Positions 8,101 to 16,457 are shown, numbered from the stretch's first letter. The stretch is 64,000 bases of DNA from Micavibrio sp. (GCA_028283745.1 JAPWJZ010000004.1:310001-374000), one strand, 5' to 3'. A program made the numbers and translations. Notes: a model not told the origin generated them from the letters alone.

Positions 8101-8136
8101 GCGCCTCACCGTCCCCCCGGTGAGGCGCAATTCTTT
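8101..8136 (+). terminator. Terminator of the CpdR-like gene
   Basis: GCGCCTCACC (8101-8110) pairs with GGTGAGGCGC (8119-8128), followed by AATTCTTTT. A strong 10-bp stem 78 bases after the stop codon. Confidence 0.8.
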
Positions 8137-8271
8137 TGGGCAACAAAAAAGTGCCTTTTTGACCCGTTCAAAGGCCAAACAAGTATGAAATGACACGCTT
8201 TTTACAGGAAACCAAAGAATCACTTGCCGTTATCGAAACGGCTATGCTAATAAAGTGCACCCTAACGGCAC

Positions 8272-8346
8272 GGACACATAGCTCAGCGGTAGAGCACTAT
8301 CTTGACATGGTAGGGGTCACAGGTTCAATCCCTGTTGTGTCCACCA
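8272..8346 (+). tRNA. tRNA-Val(GAC)
   Basis: A 75-base cloverleaf including an encoded CCA. The acceptor arms GGACACA and TGTGTCC pair fully; the D-arm is GCTC-AGCGGTA-GAGC; the anticodon stem is CTATC/GGTAG with loop TTGACAT, giving anticodon GAC (Val, GUC codons); the T-arm is ACAGG-TTCAATC-CCTGT. TTGCCG at 8224 and GCTAAT at 8246, 16 bases apart, are a possible promoter. Confidence 0.95.
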
Positions 8347-8409
8347 TCTTTCCCTTCAAAAAAACAATTCCCGCGCTTGGCTTATTTATCTGCGAGGGCT
8401 GTTTTTGGC

Positions 8410-8971
8410 ATGCTCCATACCAGCGATCATCAAATCAGAACGCCACGCGGCATGCTTTACGCGCGCAGCTGGATGCCCGGCAGCAACACGCAAAAGTCGG
8501 CCATTATGCTTTTTCACGACAGCCTTGGCTGCGTGGAGTTGCGGCGTAATTTTCCTGAGCGGCTGGCGGCGGCAACAGGGCGGCGCATCATCGCTTATGA
8601 CCGCCTCGGCTTTGGTAAATCTGACTCTTGCCGTGCGCAACTTGCGTCGGGCTTTGTTACGGATGAACCATCTTTCCCGCTACCATGCCAATAAAACTTC
8701 CTGGGTGCTGAACGCGTGGGTTGATACGTGGCTGTCACCGGAATTCCAAAGCTGGAACCTGGATGACGTGCAGGCACGCGCCACTGCGCCTGTACTGGCC
8801 ATTCACGGCGCACAAGATGAATACGGTTCTCAGCGCCAGCCGGAGCGCATCATCCGCCATTGCAGTGGCGGCGAGATGCTGATGCTGGAAAATTGCGGAC
8901 ACATACCGCATCGCGAAATGCCGGAGCCTTTGCTGGCGCATATCGCCGCGTTTCTGGCGTCAAAGCATTAA
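8410..8971 (+). pseudogene. Decayed alpha/beta hydrolase with internal deletion
   Basis: The frame from the ATG at 8410 encodes the N-terminal part of an alpha/beta hydrolase (IMLFHDSLGCVELRRNFPER, then IIAYDRLGFGKSD). Near 8665 the reading continues only in another frame with the C-terminal part (WVLNAWVDTWLSP, then APVLAIHGAQDEYG and ENCGHIPHREMPE, holding the catalytic Asp and His). The stretch that should lie between them, including the GxSxG nucleophile elbow, is missing. Together only about 185 residues remain of a usual 250-280. A deletion with frame change is the simplest explanation, so it is very likely non-functional. It sits right after tRNA-Val. Confidence 0.75.
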
Positions 8972-8990
8972 CGCTTAACCCTTCAGGAAA

Positions 8991-9614
8991 TCAGTTCTTC
9001 GGGCACTTCAGGCCCTTCAGGTAGTCGTGCGACGGCCAGTAGCGGACGCGCGCAACATCGACGTGAACGAACTGGTCTTCGGCGTAATAGCCGACGCCGC
9101 CGCGCTTCAGGCAGGTCGCCATGTCGCGCAGGTCCTTGGTGGGCACCCCGTCAACGGCGATGTCCATGGCCTTGCCCAGCATGTGCTGCGATTTATCCGC
9201 CTGCGTGCCACCCGCGCGCTGCAGGGCTGAGTTGGTTTGCGGCGTGCGGTAGGATGACACAACCTTGAACGTGACGCTGATGTTGGGATAGCGCTTCTGG
9301 ATGCTTTTTTTGAGGTCGCCCAGCAGGTCAAACAGCTGCGGTGACATATTGGCTTTTTCGTTGCGGCGGTAGTCGCGCATGAAAAGATTGGTGCGGTCGC
9401 TGATCAGCTCGCCCTTTTTGCGCGTCACCGTCATGCTTTCGCCGGTATGGACGTTGTAGAATTCGAGCGTATCCTTTGGCGCGGGGGCGGGTTTTGTCTG
9501 CGCGTCGGCGGCAGTATTGAAGGCAAGGCACAGTGAACCCAGCAGCGTGACGCCGAAGATTTTGGAAGTGGTGATAAGCCTGCCGGCATTGGTATTGGTA
9601 TTGGTATTTTGCAT
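8991..9614 (-). CDS. YcbK-like M15 peptidase (DUF882)
   Basis: The protein has 207 residues with an N-terminal signal or anchor region (about 12-38). The C-terminal domain is an M15/DUF882 zinc peptidase of the YcbK/MepK type, which cuts peptidoglycan cross-links. The zinc ligands are visible: His144 and Asp151 in SQHMLGKAMDIAV, and His184 in FVHVDV. VSSYRTPQTN before them is also typical. The start falls in a run of Asn-Thr codons (MQNTNTNTN), a short ACC/AAT tandem repeat that could vary in length. It is a single gene facing a possible RNA gene. Confidence 0.85.
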   Translation of the reverse strand: MQNTNTNTNAGRLITTSKIFGVTLLGSLCLAFNTAADAQTKPAPAPKDTLEFYNVHTGESMTVTRKKGELISDRTNLFMRDYRRNEKANMSPQLFDLLGDLKKSIQKRYPNISVTFKVVSSYRTPQTNSALQRAGGTQADKSQHMLGKAMDIAVDGVPTKDLRDMATCLKRGGVGYYAEDQFVHVDVARVRYWPSHDYLKGLKCPKN

Positions 9615-9719
9615 CGAATCTACCCCGCTGCTGGTGCGTTAAAAGGTAGGGTACTTTTTAACATAAAATTGAAATGAAAGGCAACCGTAAATTGCGCCTG
9701 CTTCGCATTACCCGGCCAC

Positions 9720-9748
9720 TTGACAGAATCAATGCCATTCGGTATAAA
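9720..9748 (+). promoter_or_regulatory. Near-consensus sigma70 promoter
   Basis: TTGACA (9720-9725) and TATAAA (9743-9748) are separated by exactly 17 bases. No convincing protein starts just downstream; the nearest good start is at 10022, beyond a terminator-like hairpin. Transcription should begin near 9755. Confidence 0.75.
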
Positions 9749-9754
9749 TATACC

Positions 9755-9990
9755 TACGCAATGTGCATCTACGGGACAGGTGGTTTTCCACTTACTCTGG
9801 CATTTCACGCCTGTCGCTACAAACCGCGCACAACCTGCAAAAACAGCCGCAAGGGTCGATGGTGACGTTTTGTCACGCTTGTCCATCCTGCCGCGGCTGT
9901 GTTGTTTTGCAAAGGTTGGCCACATGATGCAGTCGCTTCCCCCGCTATACCGCCCCGTAACCGCCGCGCCGCTTTGCGTGCGCGGTTTTT
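9755..9990 (+). ncRNA. Candidate structured small RNA
   Basis: The 407-base gap 9615-10021 has no credible protein gene, yet holds a near-perfect promoter (9720-9748) and a terminator-like hairpin (CCGCGC 9964-9969 with GCGCGG 9980-9985, then TTTTT). The sequence between folds well by eye. GACAGG 9775-9780 pairs with CCTGTC 9810-9815. A long interrupted stem joins 9832-9850 (AACC, TGCAAAA, ACAGCCGC) with 9893-9917 (GCGGCTGT, TTTTGCA, GGTT), topped by GTGAC/GTCAC at 9862-9876. A transcript of about 235 bases is predicted. I do not recognise an Rfam family; a rod-like shape is seen in 6S RNA, but I cannot claim that. It might instead be a long leader of the 10022 gene. Confidence 0.5.
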
Positions 9991-10021
9991 GCCATGCTTA
10001 TTTGAAAACAGGAGAAGACAG

Positions 10022-10285
10022 ATGGGTTTGAACAGATATTTTGCCAACCGCCATACCGAAGTTGATGACGGCGATACGCCGCGCTTCCACAAAACAACCC
10101 CGCGGGAAATTGTGACCGCAACGCTGCTGACCGCCGCCGCCCTTGGCCTGTTCGTGGCCGCTGCCGAAAAGTTCAACGATGCCGCGCCGAAGAAACCGCC
10201 GGCAGACGTAAAAGCGCCCTGCCCCGCCTCCGCTGCGCCCAACACCGCGGCAAACCAGCCCTATACCGTTAACTGCAAATTTTAA
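10022..10285 (+). CDS. Small single-pass membrane protein
   Basis: The protein has 87 residues with one membrane segment (about 33-50, IVTATLLTAAALGLFVAAAE) after a charged N-terminus, and a Pro/Ala-rich tail with two cysteines. GGAGAAGACAG precedes the ATG at 10022, which is why I prefer this start over earlier in-frame ones. It is 16 bases upstream of the next gene and probably co-transcribed with it. No function is recognised. Confidence 0.6.
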   Translation: MGLNRYFANRHTEVDDGDTPRFHKTTPREIVTATLLTAAALGLFVAAAEKFNDAAPKKPPADVKAPCPASAAPNTAANQPYTVNCKF

Positions 10286-10301
10286 AAAGGAGCAACACTG
10301 C

Positions 10302-10799
10302 ATGAAAAACGCCGCCGCTTTCACAAACGCCGCCAACCGCCCCGTTATGACGGAAGAATACCCCGCCGTCATGCGCTCCCTGCAGTTTCAGGAAAAAGTG
10401 ACCATTCCCTTTGTCTCTGTCATCACGGCGGAAAATACGCCGTCGCAGGCCGTGCGCCAGGACTACGACACGGACAAGTTCACGTTTTTGCAGGCACAGC
10501 TGATGCAGCTGCCGCAAGGCCCGCGCTACCAGATTTTTCAAATCGAAGGCGTGGCGGCAGGCATGGACAACGCCGAGAAATGTGAAATCACGCGGCTGGA
10601 AACCGCCGATGGCCGCGCGCTGTATAGCAAGGCGGAAGCCTTGGCGCAGCTGGGCGCGTTTGACAGCGCGAATATCGCCGTGAAAACTATTGCGGTCGGC
10701 GCCTCGCAAACGCCGGACTATTACCGCGAATACCTGCCGGAAGCCGCAAAAACGCACAAGGAACGCCGGCCGAAACCACCCGGTATTTTTAAAATTTAA
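10302..10799 (+). CDS. Uncharacterised cytoplasmic protein
   Basis: The protein has 165 residues without signal or membrane segments. It begins MKNAAAFTNAANRPVMTEEY and ends in a basic Pro-rich tail (KERRPKPPGIFKI). AAAAAGGAG is well placed before the start. It follows the small membrane protein by 16 bases and ends 12 bases from a convergent methyltransferase gene. Nothing in the sequence identifies a family. Confidence 0.6.
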   Translation: MKNAAAFTNAANRPVMTEEYPAVMRSLQFQEKVTIPFVSVITAENTPSQAVRQDYDTDKFTFLQAQLMQLPQGPRYQIFQIEGVAAGMDNAEKCEITRLETADGRALYSKAEALAQLGAFDSANIAVKTIAVGASQTPDYYREYLPEAAKTHKERRPKPPGIFKI

Positions 10800-10811
10800 C
10801 GCGTCTGAAAA

Positions 10812-11597
10812 TTACGCGTGACCGCACCAGTACAGGTTGCGCACGTGACGGTCATCTGAATCAGAGCTGAGCAGCTGCACGCTGCTGTAGCGCGTCTTCA
10901 GGTATTCCATCTGTTCCTGCTGTTCCTCAACCGTGCCGTTGGATTCAAACAGCAGGTTGCTGGCGATTTTCGTCGTCATGTCGATGACATCTCGCCAGTT
11001 GGGCAGGTAGCAGCAGACGGCGAGCAGGAAGGCCACATCCACCTTTTCCGCGGGAATAAAATCGCGCAGCAGGTCGAGGTCTTCGGTGATCATGTTGAAG
11101 GTATAGAATTCAAGGTGGTTGTTGTTGCTGTAGCTGCGAATTTTATTCGCGGCGTTGACAACGCGGCTGTCAAAATCCACGCCCGTGCCGGATTTGATTT
11201 TATCCGCGATCGCAAACAGCATGCCGCCCTGGTTGCAGCCCATGTCGATAACCGTCTTGCCGGTGAAATCGACGGGGATGCGCGCATAGCGTTCTTCAAG
11301 GTTGCGCTGGCCCTGCAGTTTAAGGCCGGTGACGTTGATGCTGTGGTAGCCGGCGGGGAAGTCCTGGCCGTTGTAAATGCTGCCGCTGGTCTTGGTGTAG
11401 TTCAGCAGGTTGAGCACTTGCTGCGTCTGCACGTTGTCGCCTGCGTTCAGCGACTGGCGCTTGAAGGTGTAGAAATCACGGCCGCTGCCGTCCTTGCCGC
11501 GCAGCTTGCGGCCGGCCCTGCGGATGATGCGCGCCACAAAACTGCCGGCGGGACCGATGAGGGGGATTTTTTTTGCTTGCGAGGCCATGAAATACAC
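10812..11597 (-). CDS. SAM-dependent methyltransferase
   Basis: The protein has 261 residues from a GTG at 11597; an ATG at 11588 would shorten it by three residues. A basic N-terminus is followed by a class I methyltransferase fold. Motif I is VIDMGCNQGGML (about 116-127), then GTGVDFDSR for the acidic end of strand 2 and DVAFLLAVCCYLPNW for motif IV. The substrate is not evident. The next gene on the same strand is a WaaP-like kinase 77 bases upstream, so modification of a surface glycan is possible. The basic, partly hydrophobic N-terminus suggests membrane contact. Confidence 0.8.
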   Translation of the reverse strand: MYFMASQAKKIPLIGPAGSFVARIIRRAGRKLRGKDGSGRDFYTFKRQSLNAGDNVQTQQVLNLLNYTKTSGSIYNGQDFPAGYHSINVTGLKLQGQRNLEERYARIPVDFTGKTVIDMGCNQGGMLFAIADKIKSGTGVDFDSRVVNAANKIRSYSNNNHLEFYTFNMITEDLDLLRDFIPAEKVDVAFLLAVCCYLPNWRDVIDMTTKIASNLLFESNGTVEEQQEQMEYLKTRYSSVQLLSSDSDDRHVRNLYWCGHA

Positions 11598-11673
11598 TTT
11601 CGTCTGAACCAGTATGGGTTCTTTTCATACAAGGTAATTAATTATTTGTCAAAATGACTGTGCCGCCGTTTAT

Positions 11674-12516
11674 TCAGGCTTTTGCCGCCGCGGCTTCCAC
11701 CATATTGACCGCCACCGTTTTCGGGGCATTCAGCACCCGGTCGAGGCCCTGCTTAAAGCCTTCATCCGCAAAAATACGCGACAGGGTGGGGGCCAGCACG
11801 GCCAGGTCCACCGCCCGCATTTCATCGTCCACCACGGCCGTAAAGGCAGCGAACCACGGCTGCGCACCAGCCGCCTTGCCTGCGGGCAGGAACTTCCAGA
11901 TGCTTTCAATCAGCCGCAGGTGATCGTAAAGCCGCTGCGCCGGCAGCGGCAGGCCGGCAGCGGGGCCGTATTCAAAGTCAATGAAGACGATATGATCGTT
12001 GTTGTCGTTGCCAATCACGTTGGACATCGACATGTCCATGTGCGTAATGCCGGCGGCATGCAGATCTGCAATGCGGCGGCAGACGCTGGCGGCAATCTGC
12101 CAGCCGTCCTGCGGCGCGTTTTGCAGTTTTTGCAGCATGCAGCCATAGGGCAGGTAGACGCAGAAAATCGCATCATCCGTGCGCCACAGCGGTGTGGGCG
12201 TCAGCTTTGCGCCCGCGCCTTTCACAAGGTATTGCCATTCACGCGACAAGCGCTCCGGTGTTGGCGGCAGCACGGCGGGCGACGATGCCTGCGGCAGCGG
12301 GCGGTGGCGGTGCGGATTGACAAGGCGCAGCACGCCTGTTTTGCGGCCTTCAACCGAAACAATGTAATTGCTGTCATGCCCGCGATTGCCGATTTTTTGC
12401 AGTTGCAGGGGGCCATAGGAAAGGTCATGGCGCAGGGCGCGCAGCACAACGGCACGGCGGGCGGCAATGCGCCGTTCCGCCACCATCATCTGCCACCAGC
12501 GCTTGAGCTTTCTCAT
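11674..12516 (-). CDS. Lipopolysaccharide-kinase-like protein
   Basis: The protein has 280 residues with a protein-kinase-like fold. The catalytic loop is HMDMSMSNV (Asp161, Asn166), and the metal-binding Asp180 is in VFIDFEYG, in place of DFG. LHAAGITHMD resembles WaaP/KdkA and RIO-type small kinases, which phosphorylate heptose or Kdo of LPS. The Arg-rich N-terminus (residues 1-30) may bind the membrane. The exact substrate is inferred only from family likeness. It is the first gene of a possible two-gene unit with the methyltransferase and is divergent from the marR-type gene. Confidence 0.7.
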   Translation of the reverse strand: MRKLKRWWQMMVAERRIAARRAVVLRALRHDLSYGPLQLQKIGNRGHDSNYIVSVEGRKTGVLRLVNPHRHRPLPQASSPAVLPPTPERLSREWQYLVKGAGAKLTPTPLWRTDDAIFCVYLPYGCMLQKLQNAPQDGWQIAASVCRRIADLHAAGITHMDMSMSNVIGNDNNDHIVFIDFEYGPAAGLPLPAQRLYDHLRLIESIWKFLPAGKAAGAQPWFAAFTAVVDDEMRAVDLAVLAPTLSRIFADEGFKQGLDRVLNAPKTVAVNMVEAAAAKA

Positions 12517-12612
12517 GCGCGGCTCCGCAATACCGGAAGACGGGGTGTAGCGGGGTAATTATTCAAAAAAATATTTTGCGCCAAAATGACGGTCAACATC
12601 AGGCTGCCCACC

Positions 12613-12627
12613 TTAAGTTTCGCTTAA
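12613..12627. promoter_or_regulatory. CtrA-type box TTAA-N7-TTAA
   Basis: TTAA (12613-12616) and TTAA (12624-12627) are separated by 7 bases, the consensus for the alphaproteobacterial cell-cycle regulator CtrA. It lies in the 311-base gap between divergent kinase and marR-type genes, nearer the kinase start. Such AT-rich boxes also occur by chance. Confidence 0.4.
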
Positions 12628-12763
12628 GTTAAACGTCACGTTAATATATTCTGCCCAACCTTGGCAACCGCCAAAAATACGGTAAATGCGCGCCCCGGCA
12701 GTTGGAAACGCATGTTTATTTCACCTTTTAATACAAAGGTTTAATAATTACACCCCGATATAG

Positions 12764-12775
12764 TTAGCAAGCTAA
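12764..12775. promoter_or_regulatory. SlyA/MarR operator TTAGCAAGCTAA
   Basis: A perfect 12-base inverted repeat, TTAGCAAGCTAA, lies 52 bases before the marR-type start. It is identical to the published SlyA consensus site. A half-site (TGCTAAT) follows at 12785. Autoregulation of the MarR protein and its efflux operon is the likely role. Confidence 0.72.
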
Positions 12776-12827
12776 TTATTTTAATGCTAATCTAAAGAAA
12801 GATAACGAAACAAGGATTCTCGATAAA

Positions 12828-13283
12828 ATGGCAAAAGAAGACCCCGTCGCAATTTTCGGCCTGCAACTGCTGCGCACCTCCCGCGTCTGGCGGCATGAGG
12901 CGAATGGCGTACTGCAGGAAAACAATTTGTCGGATGCGACCATCCTGCCGTTGTTCTTCATTAACCGCCTCGGCGACGGCGTGGGACAGACGGTGCTGGC
13001 GGAATATATGGGCATCAAAGGCCCCTCGCTCGTGCGCCTGCTGGATGCGCTTGAAGATTCCGGCCTTATTGTGCGCAAGCCCTGCGCCGAAGACCGCCGC
13101 GCCAAAAAACTGCACCTGACAACCAAGGGCCGCGCGTTGCAGCACCGCCTCAACGATGAATTGATGGTGGTGCGCCGCCGCCTGCTGAAGAACGTGAGCA
13201 AGGCAGACCTTGACCTTTGCCTTTCCGTTCTTGCCCGTATTGATGCCGCTGCCGGTGAAAAGGAGATGCCCTTTAAAGGCTGA
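12828..13283 (+). CDS. MarR/SlyA-family transcriptional regulator
   Basis: The protein has 151 residues, normal for MarR proteins. The winged-helix region spans about 45-110: LAEYMGIKGPSLVRLLDALE is the recognition helix, and CAEDRRAKKLHLTTKG is the wing with the conserved DxR...LT. It probably represses itself and the efflux genes that start 10 bases downstream, since a SlyA-type operator lies 52 bases upstream. MarR proteins of this kind lose DNA binding when phenolic acids or similar ligands bind; the ligand here is unknown. The ATG is the first in frame. Confidence 0.92.
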   Translation: MAKEDPVAIFGLQLLRTSRVWRHEANGVLQENNLSDATILPLFFINRLGDGVGQTVLAEYMGIKGPSLVRLLDALEDSGLIVRKPCAEDRRAKKLHLTTKGRALQHRLNDELMVVRRRLLKNVSKADLDLCLSVLARIDAAAGEKEMPFKG

Positions 13284-13292
13284 CGCGTTCCC

Positions 13293-15341
13293 ATGGCCCT
13301 GCTTCCGTCCATTACCCTGCCCTCCGCCCGCGACTGGATTTTTTCAGGCCGGACGTTTGCCGCTGGCATGCTAGCCCTGTTCATTGCCCTGCAAATGGAT
13401 TTGCCGCGGCCCTATTGGTCGATGGTGACGGTTTACATTGTCTCCCAGCCGCTGGCGGGCATGGCGCGGTCAAAGGGCGTGTACCGCATTCTCGGCACCG
13501 TTTGCGGCGCCATATTCGCGGTGGCCGCCGTGCCGACGCTGGCGAATGCGCCGGAGCTTTTAACCCTCGCAATTGCGGGCTGGATTGGTATTTGCCTTTA
13601 TTTGTCGCTTATGGACGGCACACCGCGGTCCTACGCGTTTATTCTGGCGGGCTATACCGCTGCCATCATCGGCTTCCCAAGCGTGGATGCGCCGCAGGGC
13701 ATGTTCGATACCGCGCTTGCGCGGTCGGAAGAAATTATTCTTGGCATTCTGTGCGTCATTGCGGTGGGCTACCTGCCCTTCAGCCAGCGCGTGGGGCCCC
13801 TGCTGCAGCAGCGGCTTGACCGCTGGGTGGCAGATGCCCGCGGCTGGGCCGCCGCGGTTTTAAGCGACAATTACGCCGGCTGGGCCGCCAGCAACGATGT
13901 GCAGCGCTTGATTGCCGACGCGGTGGACATTGACACCCTGCAGGCCCACGCCCGCTACGACACGCCGGATTTGCGCCGCGCGGAAAGCGCCATTTTCCAG
14001 CTGCAGGGACGCATGCAGCAGTTTTTCTCCGCCCTGTTATCCATCGACGATACGCTGGCGGAAATAAAAGACAAGTCGCCGGAAGAACTTGCCCGCGTCA
14101 TGCCGCTGGTGCGCGAAGCCGGCGCGCTGGTGCGCCGCGAGGAAGATGACGGCGGCGCGGCCGGCCGCGACCTGCGCCAGCGCCTGTGGCAGCATATAAT
14201 GCAAAACGGGCAGGATATGCAATCGGATGCCGCTGTTTTGTCGCGCAGCTTACTGTCACAGCTGCGCATGCTGTTAAAATTGTGGGATGCCTGCCTTGAC
14301 CTGCAAAACCTTATTCATCACGGGCAGGCGGCAAAGCAGCGCTACCGCCGCCCCGCCCGCCACCGCGATGCGCGGCTTGCCGCGCTGTCGGGCATCGCCT
14401 GCTTCAGCGCCATTCTGGTCAGCGCCAGCTTCTGGATTCTGGCGGCATGGCCGGAGGGTAATACGGCCTGCATGGAAGTTGCCATTATCTGCTGCTTCTT
14501 TGCCGCGCTTGATAACCCTGCCGCCGCCGCCATTGGCTGGCTGCATACCTCCATCATCGGCACGCTGGTGGCCAGCGTTTATATGTTCCTGCTGCTGCCG
14601 CACATAGACGGCTTTCCCGGGCTTGCGCTGGCGTTAGGCTGCCTTATGCTGCCGCTGGCGGCGTTCATGGCGGTGCCGTCGCAAAACTCGTTTTTTTTGC
14701 CGCTGCTGATCAACAGCCTGACGCTAATCACCATTCAAAGCCGCTTCACGCTGGATATCGAGGTTTTCATCAATACCGCTTTTGCGCTGTGCATAGGCAC
14801 CGGCATTGCCGTTGTTACCTTCCGGCTGACCGGCAATGGCGGCGCGGTGAAGGTGGTGCAGCGGCTTATCCGCGCCGGACGCGACGACCTGCTGCTGGTC
14901 GCCCGCGGGCGCAGCGACAATGCGGATGCTTTTATTGGCCGCATGGCAGACCGTATCAGCCGCCTGCTGGCCCGCAGCCCGCTTTTGGGGGATGACGCCG
15001 GCCCGTCCATCCGCCGGCTGCTGCGCCAGATGCAGATTGGCCTGCACATGATGCAGCTGCAAAAACTGCGCCGCCACCAGTTGCCGCCGCTGGTGGCATT
15101 GAAGCTGCAACGCCTGATGGAAACGCTGGACGGTTACTTCGTCAGCGACCGTTTGGGCGTTGACGACGGCATTGCCGTGCTGGATGCCGCGACCGCGCAA
15201 ATACGCGACGGGCGCGACGGCCCGCTGCACAAGGCGGAGGCAGAGGCGCTGATCGCCCTGTCCCGCATGCGGTCGAACCTGCGCCTTGTCGCCAAGCCCG
15301 GCAATACCCCCGACCCCAAACAGCAAGGAGCCGCCGCATGA
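13293..15341 (+). CDS. FUSC/AaeB-type inner-membrane efflux protein
   Basis: The protein has 682 residues in the FUSC family. Membrane bundles lie at about 20-155 and 365-515, separated by a long cytoplasmic region and followed by another. FAAGMLALFIALQMDLPRPYW with VYIVSQPLAGMARSKGVYR is the family signature near the N-terminus. In E. coli AaeB works with AaeA to export hydroxylated aromatic acids; the substrate here is inferred. It is 10 bases after the marR-type gene, and its stop overlaps the next start (ATGA), so the four genes form one operon. Confidence 0.9.
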   Translation: MALLPSITLPSARDWIFSGRTFAAGMLALFIALQMDLPRPYWSMVTVYIVSQPLAGMARSKGVYRILGTVCGAIFAVAAVPTLANAPELLTLAIAGWIGICLYLSLMDGTPRSYAFILAGYTAAIIGFPSVDAPQGMFDTALARSEEIILGILCVIAVGYLPFSQRVGPLLQQRLDRWVADARGWAAAVLSDNYAGWAASNDVQRLIADAVDIDTLQAHARYDTPDLRRAESAIFQLQGRMQQFFSALLSIDDTLAEIKDKSPEELARVMPLVREAGALVRREEDDGGAAGRDLRQRLWQHIMQNGQDMQSDAAVLSRSLLSQLRMLLKLWDACLDLQNLIHHGQAAKQRYRRPARHRDARLAALSGIACFSAILVSASFWILAAWPEGNTACMEVAIICCFFAALDNPAAAAIGWLHTSIIGTLVASVYMFLLLPHIDGFPGLALALGCLMLPLAAFMAVPSQNSFFLPLLINSLTLITIQSRFTLDIEVFINTAFALCIGTGIAVVTFRLTGNGGAVKVVQRLIRAGRDDLLLVARGRSDNADAFIGRMADRISRLLARSPLLGDDAGPSIRRLLRQMQIGLHMMQLQKLRRHQLPPLVALKLQRLMETLDGYFVSDRLGVDDGIAVLDAATAQIRDGRDGPLHKAEAEALIALSRMRSNLRLVAKPGNTPDPKQQGAAA

Positions 15342-15553
15342 TGCATGAAGTTGACTTATACGGCGTGCTTATTTCCCCGCTGCTGGTGTGCTTTGTTGCC
15401 GCCTGGGTCACATCGCAATTCGTGACGCGGGCGCTTGAGCGCGTGTCGTTCTACCGCTTTGTCGCCAGCCGCCAGCTGTTCGACCTTGCAACACTTATCA
15501 CCCTGACGGGCTTTTTCGCCCTCGTCTTTTTTGGACTGGAGAACCGGCTATGA
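15338..15553 (+). CDS. DUF1656 small membrane protein (AaeX-like)
   Basis: The protein has 71 residues with two membrane segments (about 8-26 and 46-66) and the typical start HEVDLYGVLISPLL. DUF1656 proteins are almost always encoded between the FUSC exporter and its HlyD-type partner, as here, and are thought to be a small subunit of the pump. AAGGAG precedes the ATG. The gene overlaps both neighbours by four bases. Confidence 0.9.
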   Translation: MMHEVDLYGVLISPLLVCFVAAWVTSQFVTRALERVSFYRFVASRQLFDLATLITLTGFFALVFFGLENRL

Positions 15554-16422
15554 ACAAAGTATCTGAATCATTCCTGCGGTTTGCCGTGACCGGCCTTGCG
15601 CTGGCGCTGGCGGCAATCGCCGTGTGGCAGCTGTATGGCTATTACCTCGGGGAGCCATGGACGCGCGATGGCCGCGTGAAGGCGGACGTGGTGCAGGTCG
15701 CCCCCGACGTGTCGGGCCTTATCACCGCCGTCAACGTGCATGACAACCAGGTGGTGCATGCCGGCGACGTTTTATTCACCATCGACCCCGCGCGCTATGA
15801 CCTTGCGCTGCGGCAGGCCGAAGCCACGCTGGATATGCGCAAAGCCCAGCTGGAACAGGCACTGCGGGATGAAACCCGCGCCGACAGCCTGAAAAAAATC
15901 GACGCCGTGTCGGCCGCCAGCAGCGAAAGCCAGCGCCTTGCAGCAGATGTTGCCAAGGCCAACCTTGCCGAAGCGGTGGTGGAGCTTGACACCGCCAAGC
16001 TGAACAGCGAGCGCACGCAGGTAAAAGCGCAGCAGGACGGAACGATCAGCAACTTCAGCCTGCGCGCCGGTAACTACGCGGTTGCGGGCAAGGGCGTCTT
16101 CGCCATTGTCGCGACACCAACCATGTACGTGGTCGGCTACTTTGAAGAAACGCGCCTGCCGAAAATTAAACTGGGCGATGCCGCCAAAATTCGCCTCATG
16201 GGCGTATCAACACCCATTACCGGCCATGTTGAAAGCATTGCCGCCGGCATTGCCGACCGCGAGCGCACGGACAGTTCCGACCTGCTGGCGAACGTGAACC
16301 CGACCTTCAGCTGGGTGCGGCTGGCGCAGCGCGTGCCGGTCCGCATCGCGCTCGACCCGCTGCCGGATGGTGTGGAATTGATTTCCGGCCAGACGGCGTC
16401 GGTCACGATCCTGCATAAATAA
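15550..16422 (+). CDS. AaeA/HlyD-type periplasmic adaptor
   Basis: The protein has 290 residues. One N-terminal membrane segment (about 10-30) is followed by a lipoyl-like half-motif (GRVKADVVQVAPDVSGLITAV), a short coiled-coil hairpin (about 85-150), the second half-motif (KAQQDGTISNFSLRAGNYAV) and a beta-barrel domain. It bridges the inner-membrane FUSC protein to an outer-membrane channel; no TolC-type gene is present here. It overlaps the DUF1656 gene by four bases and ends the marR-aaeB-aaeX-aaeA-like operon. Confidence 0.92.
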   Translation: MNKVSESFLRFAVTGLALALAAIAVWQLYGYYLGEPWTRDGRVKADVVQVAPDVSGLITAVNVHDNQVVHAGDVLFTIDPARYDLALRQAEATLDMRKAQLEQALRDETRADSLKKIDAVSAASSESQRLAADVAKANLAEAVVELDTAKLNSERTQVKAQQDGTISNFSLRAGNYAVAGKGVFAIVATPTMYVVGYFEETRLPKIKLGDAAKIRLMGVSTPITGHVESIAAGIADRERTDSSDLLANVNPTFSWVRLAQRVPVRIALDPLPDGVELISGQTASVTILHK

Positions 16423-16457
16423 TTTACACCGTAAAAATTCGCGGCTGCGGCAGTAAC

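Noticed and set aside
9720..10031. A 103-codon plus-strand frame over the candidate RNA
   Set aside because: No ribosome site, no protein-like pattern, and it runs through a terminator-like hairpin and the start of the next gene.
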